A stretch of DNA of 64,000 nucleotides from NCBI GenBank assembly GCA_015698045.1, contig BLAL01000178.1, positions 620,001 to 684,000 on the forward strand. The letters run 5' to 3'. The stretch is from Rhizophagus clarus (Eukaryota > Glomeromycota > Glomeromycetes > Glomerales > Glomeraceae). The notes beneath the pieces were generated by a model that was not told where the DNA came from, searched no databases, and saw nothing but the letters and a program-made list of their open reading frames with translations. The number at the start of each line of letters is the position of its first letter. Within the stretch, counting starts at the first letter, position 1. Position numbers and translations under genes: made by a program. Shown here one piece after another: positions 46,801-56,771 of this stretch.

Positions 46801-49800
46801 TTAAATAAATAAATCTGCATTTTATTTATGATATGCAAAACATGACCATAAATTCTTTTAAGGATATAATTTTATTAAAATAAATCAAAACTCCTATATC
46901 AAGTGATTAAAAAATATATTTATTTACAAAATATTCATTTTGTTTATCAAATCGGGGTACTATGTGAATGATACCATGTATAAACTCTATAGCTACAAAG
47001 TTATATAATTCTATCAATTTTAAGTGAGAACACTTATATAAATATGGGTTCCTTTTAGATTTAAAATCGTACTATTGAATTAATGCGAGATTTAGCAGTG
47101 GGTCTGTTAATACTTCTGCTAACAATAAGGCCTATAAATAATGAATATTTATTAATACTTTTATAATAAATTATTACATAAATTGGAAAAATACCTGTCC
47201 ATAACAAAGTCCTTTGTCTGATATATAATCATTTGATTCTTCAGAATCCATTGAAATAACTATGTTGCTAAACCATACTTTATTATAATACCTGTTTGTG
47301 GTACGCATTATGGTACTATTTTCCAGTGTTACTGATCTGTATATGTTTATTTGGGTTTCACTAATAATTGTGAAACCATCAAGTAAATCTAGATATGAAT
47401 CTAGATAACTTATAAATCTAGCAAAACCAGTCTGCATTTTATTGTTTACAGAATTTTTTTTTTCATTAAAAAATGTATTTGCATCTTGTAAAGAGAATTC
47501 AAAGAGTCTTGCAGAAAATTTACAAGTGTGAGGTGTTTTTGCCAGATTCACTGAATGTTGAGACATTTTAATAGATATTGCTTGACATTTTATCTATTAA
47601 TTTAATTTCCATCTTAAGTTATATAATAAATATATACAATAAATAAATTTTTAAATACTTACAGTTCGTAAAAGCTGAGGTTTGACATCTTTTTTATTGC
47701 TAATTTGATAGGGTATTTTAATGAAATATTTGTGAAGACTTTCGTAAGTTTCTGTAGTATAGCCATTTATTGCGCCATAAGATCGTATTGAGTCAATAAT
47801 ATGATAAACCCATGAATGCAATTTAGGTAACTTCAAATTGGAAGGAGAAACAAATTTAAAAACCTTGACAAACATCTGGGCCCATCTATATATTGCATCC
47901 TAAAATTTAAATGTTAATTTAATTTATTTAATTTAAATTTTCAATTTTACTAAAATTTTAATACATACATTAAATTTCTCCAAGTCACTTTCACTAAATT
48001 TTTCATATCTACTTAAAATATACATTTTATTCCAATATTCGTACAATTTTGTAAAATCATCATTATTTACAAAATTATCTACTTCATTATTATTTTTATC
48101 ATATAAATTATCAATAACAAATATCATGACTTTCATCAAACTTTGATATTCACTAGCAGTTAATCTTGCAATTGACTGCAGTCCATTGGAAAAAATTTTA
48201 ATGCCAGGAAAACATGAAATTGCTGCTAGACGGCGATCTACTTCTTCAACTAATTTATTACCATTAACATGTTGCAATTTTAAGATATCGCACATGAAGA
48301 TAATTTGATAATGAAATAATCCTAAATCTAAATGATGCATTCTGTCAGGAATAGTAGATAAGTAGATATTTATATTCCTTGATAATATAAATATTTATAA
48401 TTAATATATATATATGTTATTATAATTATTTCTACTTTTGCATACTTACGGTAAATCCCAAAAAAAATTATGTACAGATTCTATGCAAACAGATCTTTGT
48501 GTATCATTTTCAAAATGTTTACGCATTTCATCATGAGTTCTTAGTATTACATCGTTAACCGATAAATCTATATTTGCAAGATTTTCTCTTTTAACTAAAC
48601 AGGAGTGACATGGAAGGTTTGAATTGGAGAATTTATAAACTAAACAAAAACTTGCAGCCTCCGGCCAATCTGCAATAATAGTTGAAACTCTAGGATAAAA
48701 CCAGGTATTTTCATTATTTATAAAAAGGTCTATACCATCTTTTAATAAAATAATTGGTTCTAGTAAATGACGTAAAGATTTATGAAAGGTATCACAAACC
48801 AGATCTTTATTTGCAGCTTCTAAAATTGGTAAATATCCCAAAAGTTGCTTTGCATCCTGTTTATTACGACGCCATATTGGGATATTACCTAATGTAATAT
48901 ATATTGGATGCAATTGACTTTTTCCTAATGTATCTGTAGTTGTTGCATCTGAATATAAAATAATTGATAATAATTTGGAACCAGTAGGTAAGGATTCTTG
49001 CGTAGTTTTCCACTATTTTCCAGTGTTTTGTTCACTGTAAATACTTTCTCTATTATACTATAAAATAATATAAATAAATTAAAATAAATATTATTTAGAT
49101 TATTGAATTAACTAATATTTACTATTTACCTCATAGTTTTCGTAAGATAGCACAAAATTTTGTGTTATGTCATGAACAGTTAAGATATTTTTGATGCACT
49201 GTATTAAGTTTTGATAATAAAGAAAATAATCTTTATTCTCATGTTTTGTTATAAGAACTTTACTAAATTCTAAATTATATTATTCATAAATGCTCGTCCC
49301 TGTTCGATATTTTTTAGTAATGGTAATTCTGTAAAATTTGAATGTTTATTAAAAAAACATATTATTTCATTACCACCTTTATTGTTTATTTTATATTTCA
49401 TTACTAATAACATTAGATCTTTATAAGCATCATTAAGAAATTCTGTGCAAGTTTTGGTATTGAGATTTTTGGGTTCTTCAAAAATTTCAGGCTCTTCAGA
49501 TGAATCTAATATATTTTCAAAGTTACTATCTTCAAGACTCATCTCTGATATTGCACTTCCAATACTGTCAAATGACATATTTTGTACATCATTATCATCA
49601 TCCACCTAAAATTATAAACCAAATGAGTTAGTATAATTTGAGCTTTTTCTTAAGAGCTTTAAAAAGAATAATCTGAAATAACATAATTACCTCAACTTTA
49701 TCATTTTCATATTCACTACTTAGATTACTTCTTGTATCCATTTCACTGCTATATTTTTCACTATCATTATTATCATCATCTTCTTCTACTTCTACTTCTA

Positions 49801-49832
49801 CATTTTTTAAGCATTTTTGGGCGTGTTGAGTA

Positions 49833-52353
49833 CCGTATAGCACTGACTAAAATACCCCAGGTCTAAATCAATTTACCCGATTTAAAAATTAAATTATACC
49901 CGTTGGTATTTTATGAGGTACAGGGTATATTAGGCGGAAGGGTATTTTATCACGAGAATATTATTATATAATGGGGGTATATCGTAAGGAGTATTGCTAC
50001 ACAACTGATCCCAAATATAGGTATATATATCGACATACTGAACAATCTGAACGATTGTTTGGAGAATCGCTATTTTTATATTCTGGAAAACTGTAATATG
50101 TTTCATTTCGTTAATGGAAAATTGCAATATACTGGTACTCCATTTCATTTGCGTAATTTAACTTGTAGATTGTCCTTTTATTATAATTATTGCATTCATT
50201 AATAACTGATTTGGCAATATTTAGAACTGCAGGATGTTTCTATTAGCTTTTGTTTATTTCATTATTTTAACTTGTAAATTATCCTTTTTATTATAATAAT
50301 CGTGTTCATTAGTAACTGATTTGGCAATATTTAGAGCTACAGATACTTTTATTAGTTTTTGATAATTCAATAAAATAATTATAAATAAAAATATGGTTGA
50401 AAATTTTTTCACTACTTTTTTCGTGTCCTTTTATTTTGTTTCATTACCAAAATTTTTCTTTAATAAAAATGGCTCGTGGGAATTTTGGAATACGTCATGC
50501 TAAGGTCACAAGCAAGAGAAACTGGCACTGGTCAGCGAGAGAAAAATTAATGATAATTATGTATTATGAAAGTGGCCATAGTAAACGATCAACAGCAGAT
50601 AAATTTAATATTCAGCCAAAACAACTTCGTGAATAGATATATAATAAAAAAAAGCTTTTGAACGCGGCTCCTTATACTCAAAGGTTAAATACAGGTGCAC
50701 GTCCAAAATATCCATACCTTGAAGCTGAACTTATAGAATGGGTTAAAGAAGCGCGAAGTCAATTAAAAACAGTAACTCGTTATATAGTACAGGCTAAAGC
50801 ACGTTTATTAGCTAAAAAAGAATCATATCAAGCCAATTATCCAGTCATAAAAAATGCTAAATTTTCGCAAAAGTGGGTTGATGGTTTTATGTCTCGTCAT
50901 AAACTGGTTAATAGAAGGAAAACAACAGTTGCTCAGCGTTTTCCAGAAGATTATGTAGAATAGCAAGGCAACTTCCTATCATATATTTTATATCGTAGAA
51001 ATGAACACAATTATCCATTATCTTTAATTAGAAACATGGATGAAATGCCAATGGCGTTTAATTTACCAAGTAATAATACAATTGAACAGTCAGGTACTAA
51101 AACTGTTTCAATTTTATCAACTGGACATAAACGTTCAAACTTTACTGTTGTTTTGGCTTATATGGCTGATGGGACAAAACTTCTACCAGTTATTATTTTT
51201 AAACTTAAAAATATTCTGCAAGAGGTGTTTCCTGATGGTGTAATAATTCGTACTAGTCCTGAAGGTTGGATGAATGAAAGCGAGATAACTTGGTAGATAG
51301 AAAATGTTTGGACAAGACGTGTAAGCTGAAACAATAATCCAAGGTCTCTTTTGGTATTGGATTTCTTTTCTGCACACAAAACTGATGTTGTAAAGCAAAG
51401 GTTCCGTGAAAAAAAAACTGATTTAACAGTTATTCCAGATGGACTAACTTCTCGTTTACAACCGCTTGATGTATCTCTAAATAGGTCTTTTAAAGCAAAG
51501 GTAATTAATCCACTTGTAATTAATTCACTTCAGCTTTTTAAATAAATAATTTAAGCTAACTTTTAAATTAGGTACGAAATCTTTATAATAATTGGATGAG
51601 CGAAGCCATCAAAGATTACACACCATCTGGGAAAATCAAAAGATCATCTTACTCACTCGTAGCAAGCTGGGTAAAGGAAGGTTGGGACGCTATTGATACC
51701 AGTATAATTAGACGATCATTCAAATATTGTGGCATTTTGAACGCTACTGATGGAACAGAAGATACTTTAATTTTTGATTTTAATCAACTAGAAAGTAAGA
51801 TCAATAGAGAAAATTTGGGAAAAGAAGTTGAAGAAGATGGCGAAAACAATGATAAAGAAAATGAAAGTGAATCAGAAGGTAATGACAGAAATGAATTGGA
51901 AGATGATGAAAGTGAATTAAAAGATAACTATTATGAAGAGAATGAAGAACAAACTGTAATTCAAGACTGGAGTTAATAATTTCAATCCATTACCAAACAC
52001 TAAAGTTTCATACATATTATTGTAATAAAATATTATGAAAATAAAACTATTTTTAGAGTTAACATTTTACTTCGTATATCTGATATTCATTAAAAAGTTT
52101 ATGATTATTGCAATATTGGTTAAAGTAACGCACTTCATTGGTTAATTAAGTACAAAGTTTATTGGCTAAATTGAGCAAGGCAGTTTATTGGTCAATTGTA
52201 ATATACCTGGATCTATATCAATTTATCTAATTTAAAAATTGAATTATACCCGGGTCTGAATCAAAAAAAATTTTTTTAAACTTAATAAAATACTTGGGTA
52301 TAGTATAATGGGGGTATACCGAAAAGGGGATTTTTTTAGTCAATGCTATACAG
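49833..52353 (+). mobile_element. 2.5 kb pogo/Tigger-type transposon nested in Plavaka copy 2
   Basis: The ends CCGTATAGCACTGACTAAAA and (inverted) CTGTATAGCATTGACTAAAA match at 18 of 20 positions and are flanked by TA (49831-49832 and 52354-52355). A 50 bp subterminal stretch (ATCAATTTA..., ending AATTATACCCG) is present near both ends in direct orientation (about 49860-49910 and 52205-52255). A second internal direct duplication of about 75 bp lies at 50155-50230 and 50265-50340. It is inserted in the 5' part of the Plavaka zinc-finger coding region. Confidence 0.88.
50469..51975 (+). pseudogene. Degraded pogo/Tigger transposase
   Basis: The frame starts with MARGNFGIRHAKVTSKRNWH and follows the family: HTH (SKRSTADKFNIQPKQLRE), second HTH (WVDGFMSRHKLVNRRKT), RNMDEMPMAFNLPSN, LLVLDFFSAHKTD and LQPLDVSLNRSFKAK. 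Stops interrupt it at about 50634 (TAG), 50961 (TAG), 51294 (TAG) and 51327 (TGA). The tail is split by a likely intron (donor near 51501, acceptor near 51572) before NNWMSEAIKDY and the WVKEGW...IIRRSFKYCGILNATDGTED ending and an acidic tract. About as long as the copy in Plavaka 1 but clearly a different, older lineage. Confidence 0.85.
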
Positions 52354-52407
52354 TATATGCAAAGCGTTGACTGAATATTCGCATACAAAGGGGCATTTGA
52401 AACTCAT

Positions 52408-53552
52408 GTTGCTAAATTAACGCGTCAAATTTAATGAAAAGTATCAATTTACTATTCAATTTATATGAGATTTTGTGTGCTAATAAAATTATATTTCATT
52501 GTAAAAATTTATGAATTAATTGAATGGATTACAATTGATTGAGTTATTTGAATAGATACGACTACGCAAATTTACGCATTAATGAATGGAACTGGCTGTA
52601 AGAATCTGATGGCTAATATCATGGAATTATTTGCAAATTTACGCATTATAGCAAAATTTAAAATATGTGAAACACTCAGCAATTTTGCTGCCAGGAACTT
52701 GCCGAGTTCGTGGGCTGGCAAATCTAAAAATAAATGTAATAAGTCTATGATGTAACATATAAATATTGTTTATTATTTTGTTTACTATTTCAACTTGCTG
52801 GCAACCTGCCAACCCGCGAATCTGACAGCAAAAGTGCTGAATGTTTCGCATATTTTGAATTTGCTGTAACAGGCTGTAAAAATCTGGATGGCTAATATGG
52901 CTTATTCAATCAGCTAATCATCTGATAATCAGCCGCAAATTTATTGGCTTAACACATTTTACAATAATGGACAGATGATCAGCCACAAATTTATGCGATA
53001 ATCAGTTATAAGCGTTCAAGATCACTATCAATCTGATCAGCCAAATGAGTTCACTGGCTGCAACTTTTTTTTGCCATGCATACAAGCCCCAACATGTGTA
53101 ACATCTTATTTTTTTTATAAATGGGTGTTGATTAATACTTCGATTGTACTATATGCTTTTACGAGAGTTTTTTTAAAAATTCTCTCATGAAAGTGTTACA
53201 ATTTTTTTTCATAATATCACGATACAAAATTTTGCATTAGTTCATTCATTTTTTGTAATATTTCGCATTAGTTTATCCATTTTTCGCAATATTTCGCAAG
53301 TTTTTTTCTTTTTTAATATAGAATGGTGGAAATGACGTTATGACAGCTTGCCTCCTTTTTCTGAACCTCTGGTTCATATATTTCCCTTTTTTCGTATTTT
53401 TAGTTCCTCATTTTCAAATTTCTGGTTCATGTCATTCCCTTTTTTCTCATATTTTTCTCATTTCATATTTCTAGTTCCTCTTCAAATTTCTAGTAATATC
53501 TTTTTCTCCTTTTCAAGTTTAGTTCATATCTCCTCCCTCACATATTATTTCG
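52408..53552. other. Internal intergenic region of Plavaka copy 2
   Basis: 1.1 kb between the divergent transposase and companion genes. It includes a foldback repeat at 52646-52869. The phrase CTGGCTGTAAGAATCTGATGGCTAATAT recurs in varied form before and after that repeat, at about 52590 and 52868. The end (53340-53545) is pyrimidine-rich. Confidence 0.45.
52646..52869. mobile_element. 224 bp foldback repeat (MITE-like)
   Basis: The left arm, containing AAAATATGTGAAACACTCAG and then TTTTGCTGCCAG, is repeated inverted at the right as AAAATATGCGAAACATTCAG and TTTTGCTGTCAG. Arms are about 45 bp with several C/T differences. No ORF. Confidence 0.6.
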
Positions 53553-54627
53553 ATGGCTACAAAACGTGGTGAAAAACAAAATATTGATGATAATAAAAGA
53601 ATCTCAAGACGTAATACTGAGAAGAGTAGTGAAGCTGAAAAACAAATAAGATTATCAGACGATAATGTTGAAGGTATATATGACATGATATGTATCATAT
53701 TTTTTATAAGAAATTATATAATATATAGTAAATTATATTTTATTGTTAAAGTTAATAAAAAAACAATAGAGAAACTATTAAGAACCAATTCGCAGATAAT
53801 TTCTAAGCTTGAAGTTCTTATTACCGGACAAAAAAATCTTAAAACCCGTCTCTCAGGCATAGAAAAAAACTCAACGATAATAACAAAAATAATAATACAA
53901 TAGATCTGGAGTATATAAAGGTAATAAAGATAAATATTATTTAATGTAAACCTGAAATGCTAACCTCATTTGATTAGGAGCTCGTTAAGAAGGTGTCGAA
54001 AATTTTATTTGAAAATTTTATTTATCCTTCACAAGACGAGTACAAACTCGCTACTGAAAAATATTTAAAAGATGAAAACCCAGAATTTATATGCCAGTTC
54101 AAAAAAAATCAATGGATTATTTTTTTCGAAAAAAAAATTGCCCTGACTGTAAGTTAAAGCAATTATGAATTTTATTAAATTTCATACTAATATTTTTTTT
54201 TAATAGTTAGTACAACAACATAGAAGCATACGAGGAACATTCACGTCTAGAGTCAAAGGTGTTATGTATTCTGTTTTTGAAGCGACTGGGCATAAATTAC
54301 CGTTTATTAATACTCAAGTTAGTCTGTCAAAGATTCAGGAATGGAAGAGTAAGCCAGAGGTGAAAAGATGTTATAACAACCTATTTAAAAAGGTTAAAGA
54401 TGGGCAACCTACGACATATATGTCGCTGATAATTGATAAGTTGCGAAAAGAAAATAAAATCCCTCAAAAACACAAATAGCTTATGCGATTAGCATATGTG
54501 AAACGTACTTAAATCCTAATAATCAAAACATTCAAATGAGTGAAAGTATAATGAAGTCGAAGATAATCAACAACTTAGTAAGTTTTTAATTTACAATTTG
54601 CAAAATATGAATTATTTGAATTACAGT

Positions 54628-54668
<41 letters not shown>

Positions 54669-54966
54669 GCAAAAGTTAGAAAATAGGGATAAATTTACAC
54701 ATTTAGACGATGATTCTCATGATGGTAATGATGTAGATAATGGTGGTGATTGAGCAGCTGACGATAGAGCAGGTGCAGCTGACGATGGTGCAACTAATGA
54801 TGGTAGGCCTAACAATGGTGTGGCTAACGATAGTGCGGCCAACAATGGTGCAACTAACGATAGCATAGCTGACGATGATATACTTTCTAGTGACTCTTAT
54901 AACACGAAGGAGGAAGGTCAGTATGTAAATAGTTTATTAGAGAATTATGGGTTGCATAGGAAATAA
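53553..54966 (+). pseudogene. Companion gene of Plavaka copy 2 (decayed)
   Basis: Starts MATKRGEKQNIDDNKRISRR (basic, like the copy 1 companion). Likely exon 1 is 53553-53673. Exon 2 begins at about 53750 and loses frame near 53885. The following exons carry ELVKKVSKILFENFIYPSQD, LVQQHRSIRGTFTSRVKGVM, QEWKSKPEVKRCYNNLF and, after a one-base frame change near 54472, AYAISICETYLNPN. A last exon from about 54670 has an in-frame TGA and 15-30 bp coding repeats (GCTGACGATGGTGCAACTAA-like). The core aligns in order with the copy 1 companion gene: MRGVHVAAVKSAIF / IRGTFTSRVKGVMY, WKNLPQVKECYNKLY / WKSKPEVKRCYNNLF, AICDIVLNP / SICETYLNP. Function unknown. Confidence 0.65.
54626..54666. repeat. TTTA tetranucleotide microsatellite inside an intron
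   Basis: About ten uninterrupted TTTA units just before the likely splice acceptor of the last exon of the decayed companion gene. Confidence 0.85.
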
Positions 54967-55049
54967 ATATTATTTTTTATATATATCACACGTAATAGCA
55001 TTTTTTTTACCATAATAATATAGTTTTAATAAATAAAATGGTTATTAAT

Positions 55050-55280
55050 TCTTAACAATATGGGTGTGATATAAATAAATCGTAGCTGAAATTTGTGTTC
55101 AATTTGTGTTCAATTTGTGTTAATAATTCTAGTAAAAAATTTGTTAATTTTGGCCAAATTTTGTTAAATTTGTTGAATTTGTGTTGAATTTGTGTTGATA
55201 ATTTTTAATTTATCATGAAGAGATGATATTTAGTAATTGTGCATATACAATTTCTGTAACGATGTACATGATTTTTTAAA
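55050..55280. repeat. Inner inverted repeat of Plavaka copy 2, right arm
   Basis: Partner of 46585-46800, in reverse complement. It carries the repeated AATTTGTGTTCAATTTGTGTT and TTTTGGCCAAATTTTG motifs. Confidence 0.75.
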
Positions 55281-55499
55281 ATGCAGATTTCCGTAATTTT
55301 ACGATATCGTATTTTCTGGCCAATCAAAATTAGGTTGATCCTTGCATGTGATTTAATCATTTAATCATGCACGCGTTTTTGTCTTATTTATTTTTGTCTC
55401 TTATTTCTTTATTCTTTTGTTCAATATTTTTAATTTTTTATCTCTTCTTTCTATTATTTCTTTAATTATATACAATATATTTACATATATTTCATAATT

Positions 55500-56110
55500 T
55501 ATTGCTTTGCAGGTATAGAAATATTTGTTTATTAATGCTAATTATTTTCATTTTTTTTATTTTTTTGTTACTTTGTATCGTAATACTAACAATAATATCC
55601 ATGTTTCCTTTATTCCTTTTTACTTGTACTTTAATATTAACGATACTAACAATACTAACAACATGTTTATTTTTTCCTTTCTCTTTATTTCTTTATTCTT
55701 TTATTCAATTACTTTGCAGGTATAGAAATATTTATTTATTAATACTAATTATTTTAATATTAACACGTTTTTTTTACCTCTTTGTTATTTTGTATCGTAA
55801 TACTAACAATAATATCCATGTTTCCTTTATTCCTTTTTACTTGTACTTTAATACTAATGATACTAACAATACTAACAACATGTTTATTTTTTCCTTTCTC
55901 TTTATTTCTTTATTCTTTTGTTCAATTACTTTGCAGGTATAGAAATATTTATTTATTAATACTAATTATTTTAATATTAACGTGTTTTTTTTTACCTCTT
56001 TGTTACTTTATGTCGTAATACTAACAATACTATCTACGTTTCCTTTATTCCTTTTTACTTGTACTTTAATACTAACGATAATATCCATGTTTCTTTTACT
56101 TCTTTTACTG
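55500..56110. repeat. Tandem repeat, about 207-217 bp period
   Basis: The phrase GGTATAGAAATATTT recurs at 55512, 55719 and 55936, each followed by the same T-rich sequence with CATGTTTCCTTTATTCC. The overlapping 'proteins' read from it are low-complexity artefacts. Confidence 0.85.
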
Positions 56111-56339
56111 TTTCTTTAACTCTTTTTACCTTAATACTAACAATATTAACAATATTTCTTTTATCTTTATATCTAATACCAACGTTACTATAGCTGTTTC
56201 TTTTTTTTTTACATCTAATTGTATCGTTACTCTTTATTTTTTTACTTTTATATATTCTGTATATAGTAATAAATACTTGTAATTTTTATAATTTAATTCA
56301 TATTATATCTAATAAAATATACATTATATAAACTTATAG

Positions 56340-56730
56340 TACAAAAATGAATTTTAAAACATTACAAAATATTTATGTAAAATTACGAATCGTCAAAATA
56401 TTTTAAAAAGTTGCAAAATATTACGCAATAAAATTACACAATATTACAAACTGTAAAATTATGAAACTTTGCATATCGTAATATTTCGAAATATTTTAAA
56501 AAGTTACAAAATATTATGCTTACACAAACTTGCGGCGGATCTGTAAACTTATGAAATATTATGTAAAATTACGAAATATTGTGAATGCGTAAAATTACGG
56601 AATATTACGAACTGTAAAATTACGAAACTTTGCATATCATAATATTTCGAAATATTTTAAAAAGTTACGAAATATTACTCTTCCACAAACTTGTGACGGG
56701 TCTGGAAACTTACAAAATATTACGATGCGT
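56340..56730. repeat. Subterminal repeats, right end of Plavaka copy 2
   Basis: Two long copies of a unit with AACTGTAAAATTATGAAACT / GCATATCRTAATATTTCGAA, and many TTACGAAATATT variants, lead into the right terminal inverted repeat. Confidence 0.7.
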
Positions 56731-56771
56731 AATCTTGCGCAACTTTTCGCACTATAAAATTTCCTAATGTG

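Larger units (their letters stand above)
46907..52407 (-). pseudogene. Decayed Plavaka transposase gene, split by a pogo element
   Basis: Pieces in order on the minus strand: a zinc-finger start at 52407-52356 (MSFKCPFVCEYSVNALHI); after the nested pogo element, 49830 downwards (TQHAQKC and an acidic tract); 49605-49270; a broken stretch 49265-48914; 48913-48446 (ITLGNIPIWRRNKQDAK, LLGYLPIL, IIADWPEAASFCLVY); 48340-47933 (PDRMHHLDLGLFHY); 47875-47651 (INGYTTETYESLHKY); 47566-47174; and a last exon ending at 46907 with one in-frame TAG where copy 1 has Trp. Intron sites match copy 1. Frame changes, stops and the pogo insertion make it non-functional. Confidence 0.8.
43738..56769 (-). mobile_element. 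13.0 kb Plavaka-type DNA transposon, copy 2 (degraded)
   Basis: Left end CATCAGGAAATTTTATAAGGC at 43738 and the inverted right end (rc CATTAGGAAATTTTATAGTG) at 56769 match over about 36 bp. They are flanked by TG on both sides (43736-43737 and 56770-56771), a 2 bp target duplication like that of copy 1. The end motif is shared with copy 1. It holds a minus-strand transposase gene, a plus-strand companion gene, a nested pogo element, 50 bp subterminal repeats at the left and about 200 bp inner inverted repeats. Orientation is opposite to copy 1. Confidence 0.8.

Noticed and set aside
55502..56018. Membrane-protein-like ORFs
   Set aside because: They are read from a T-rich tandem repeat and repeat themselves; Phe/Leu/Ile content is a by-product of base composition.
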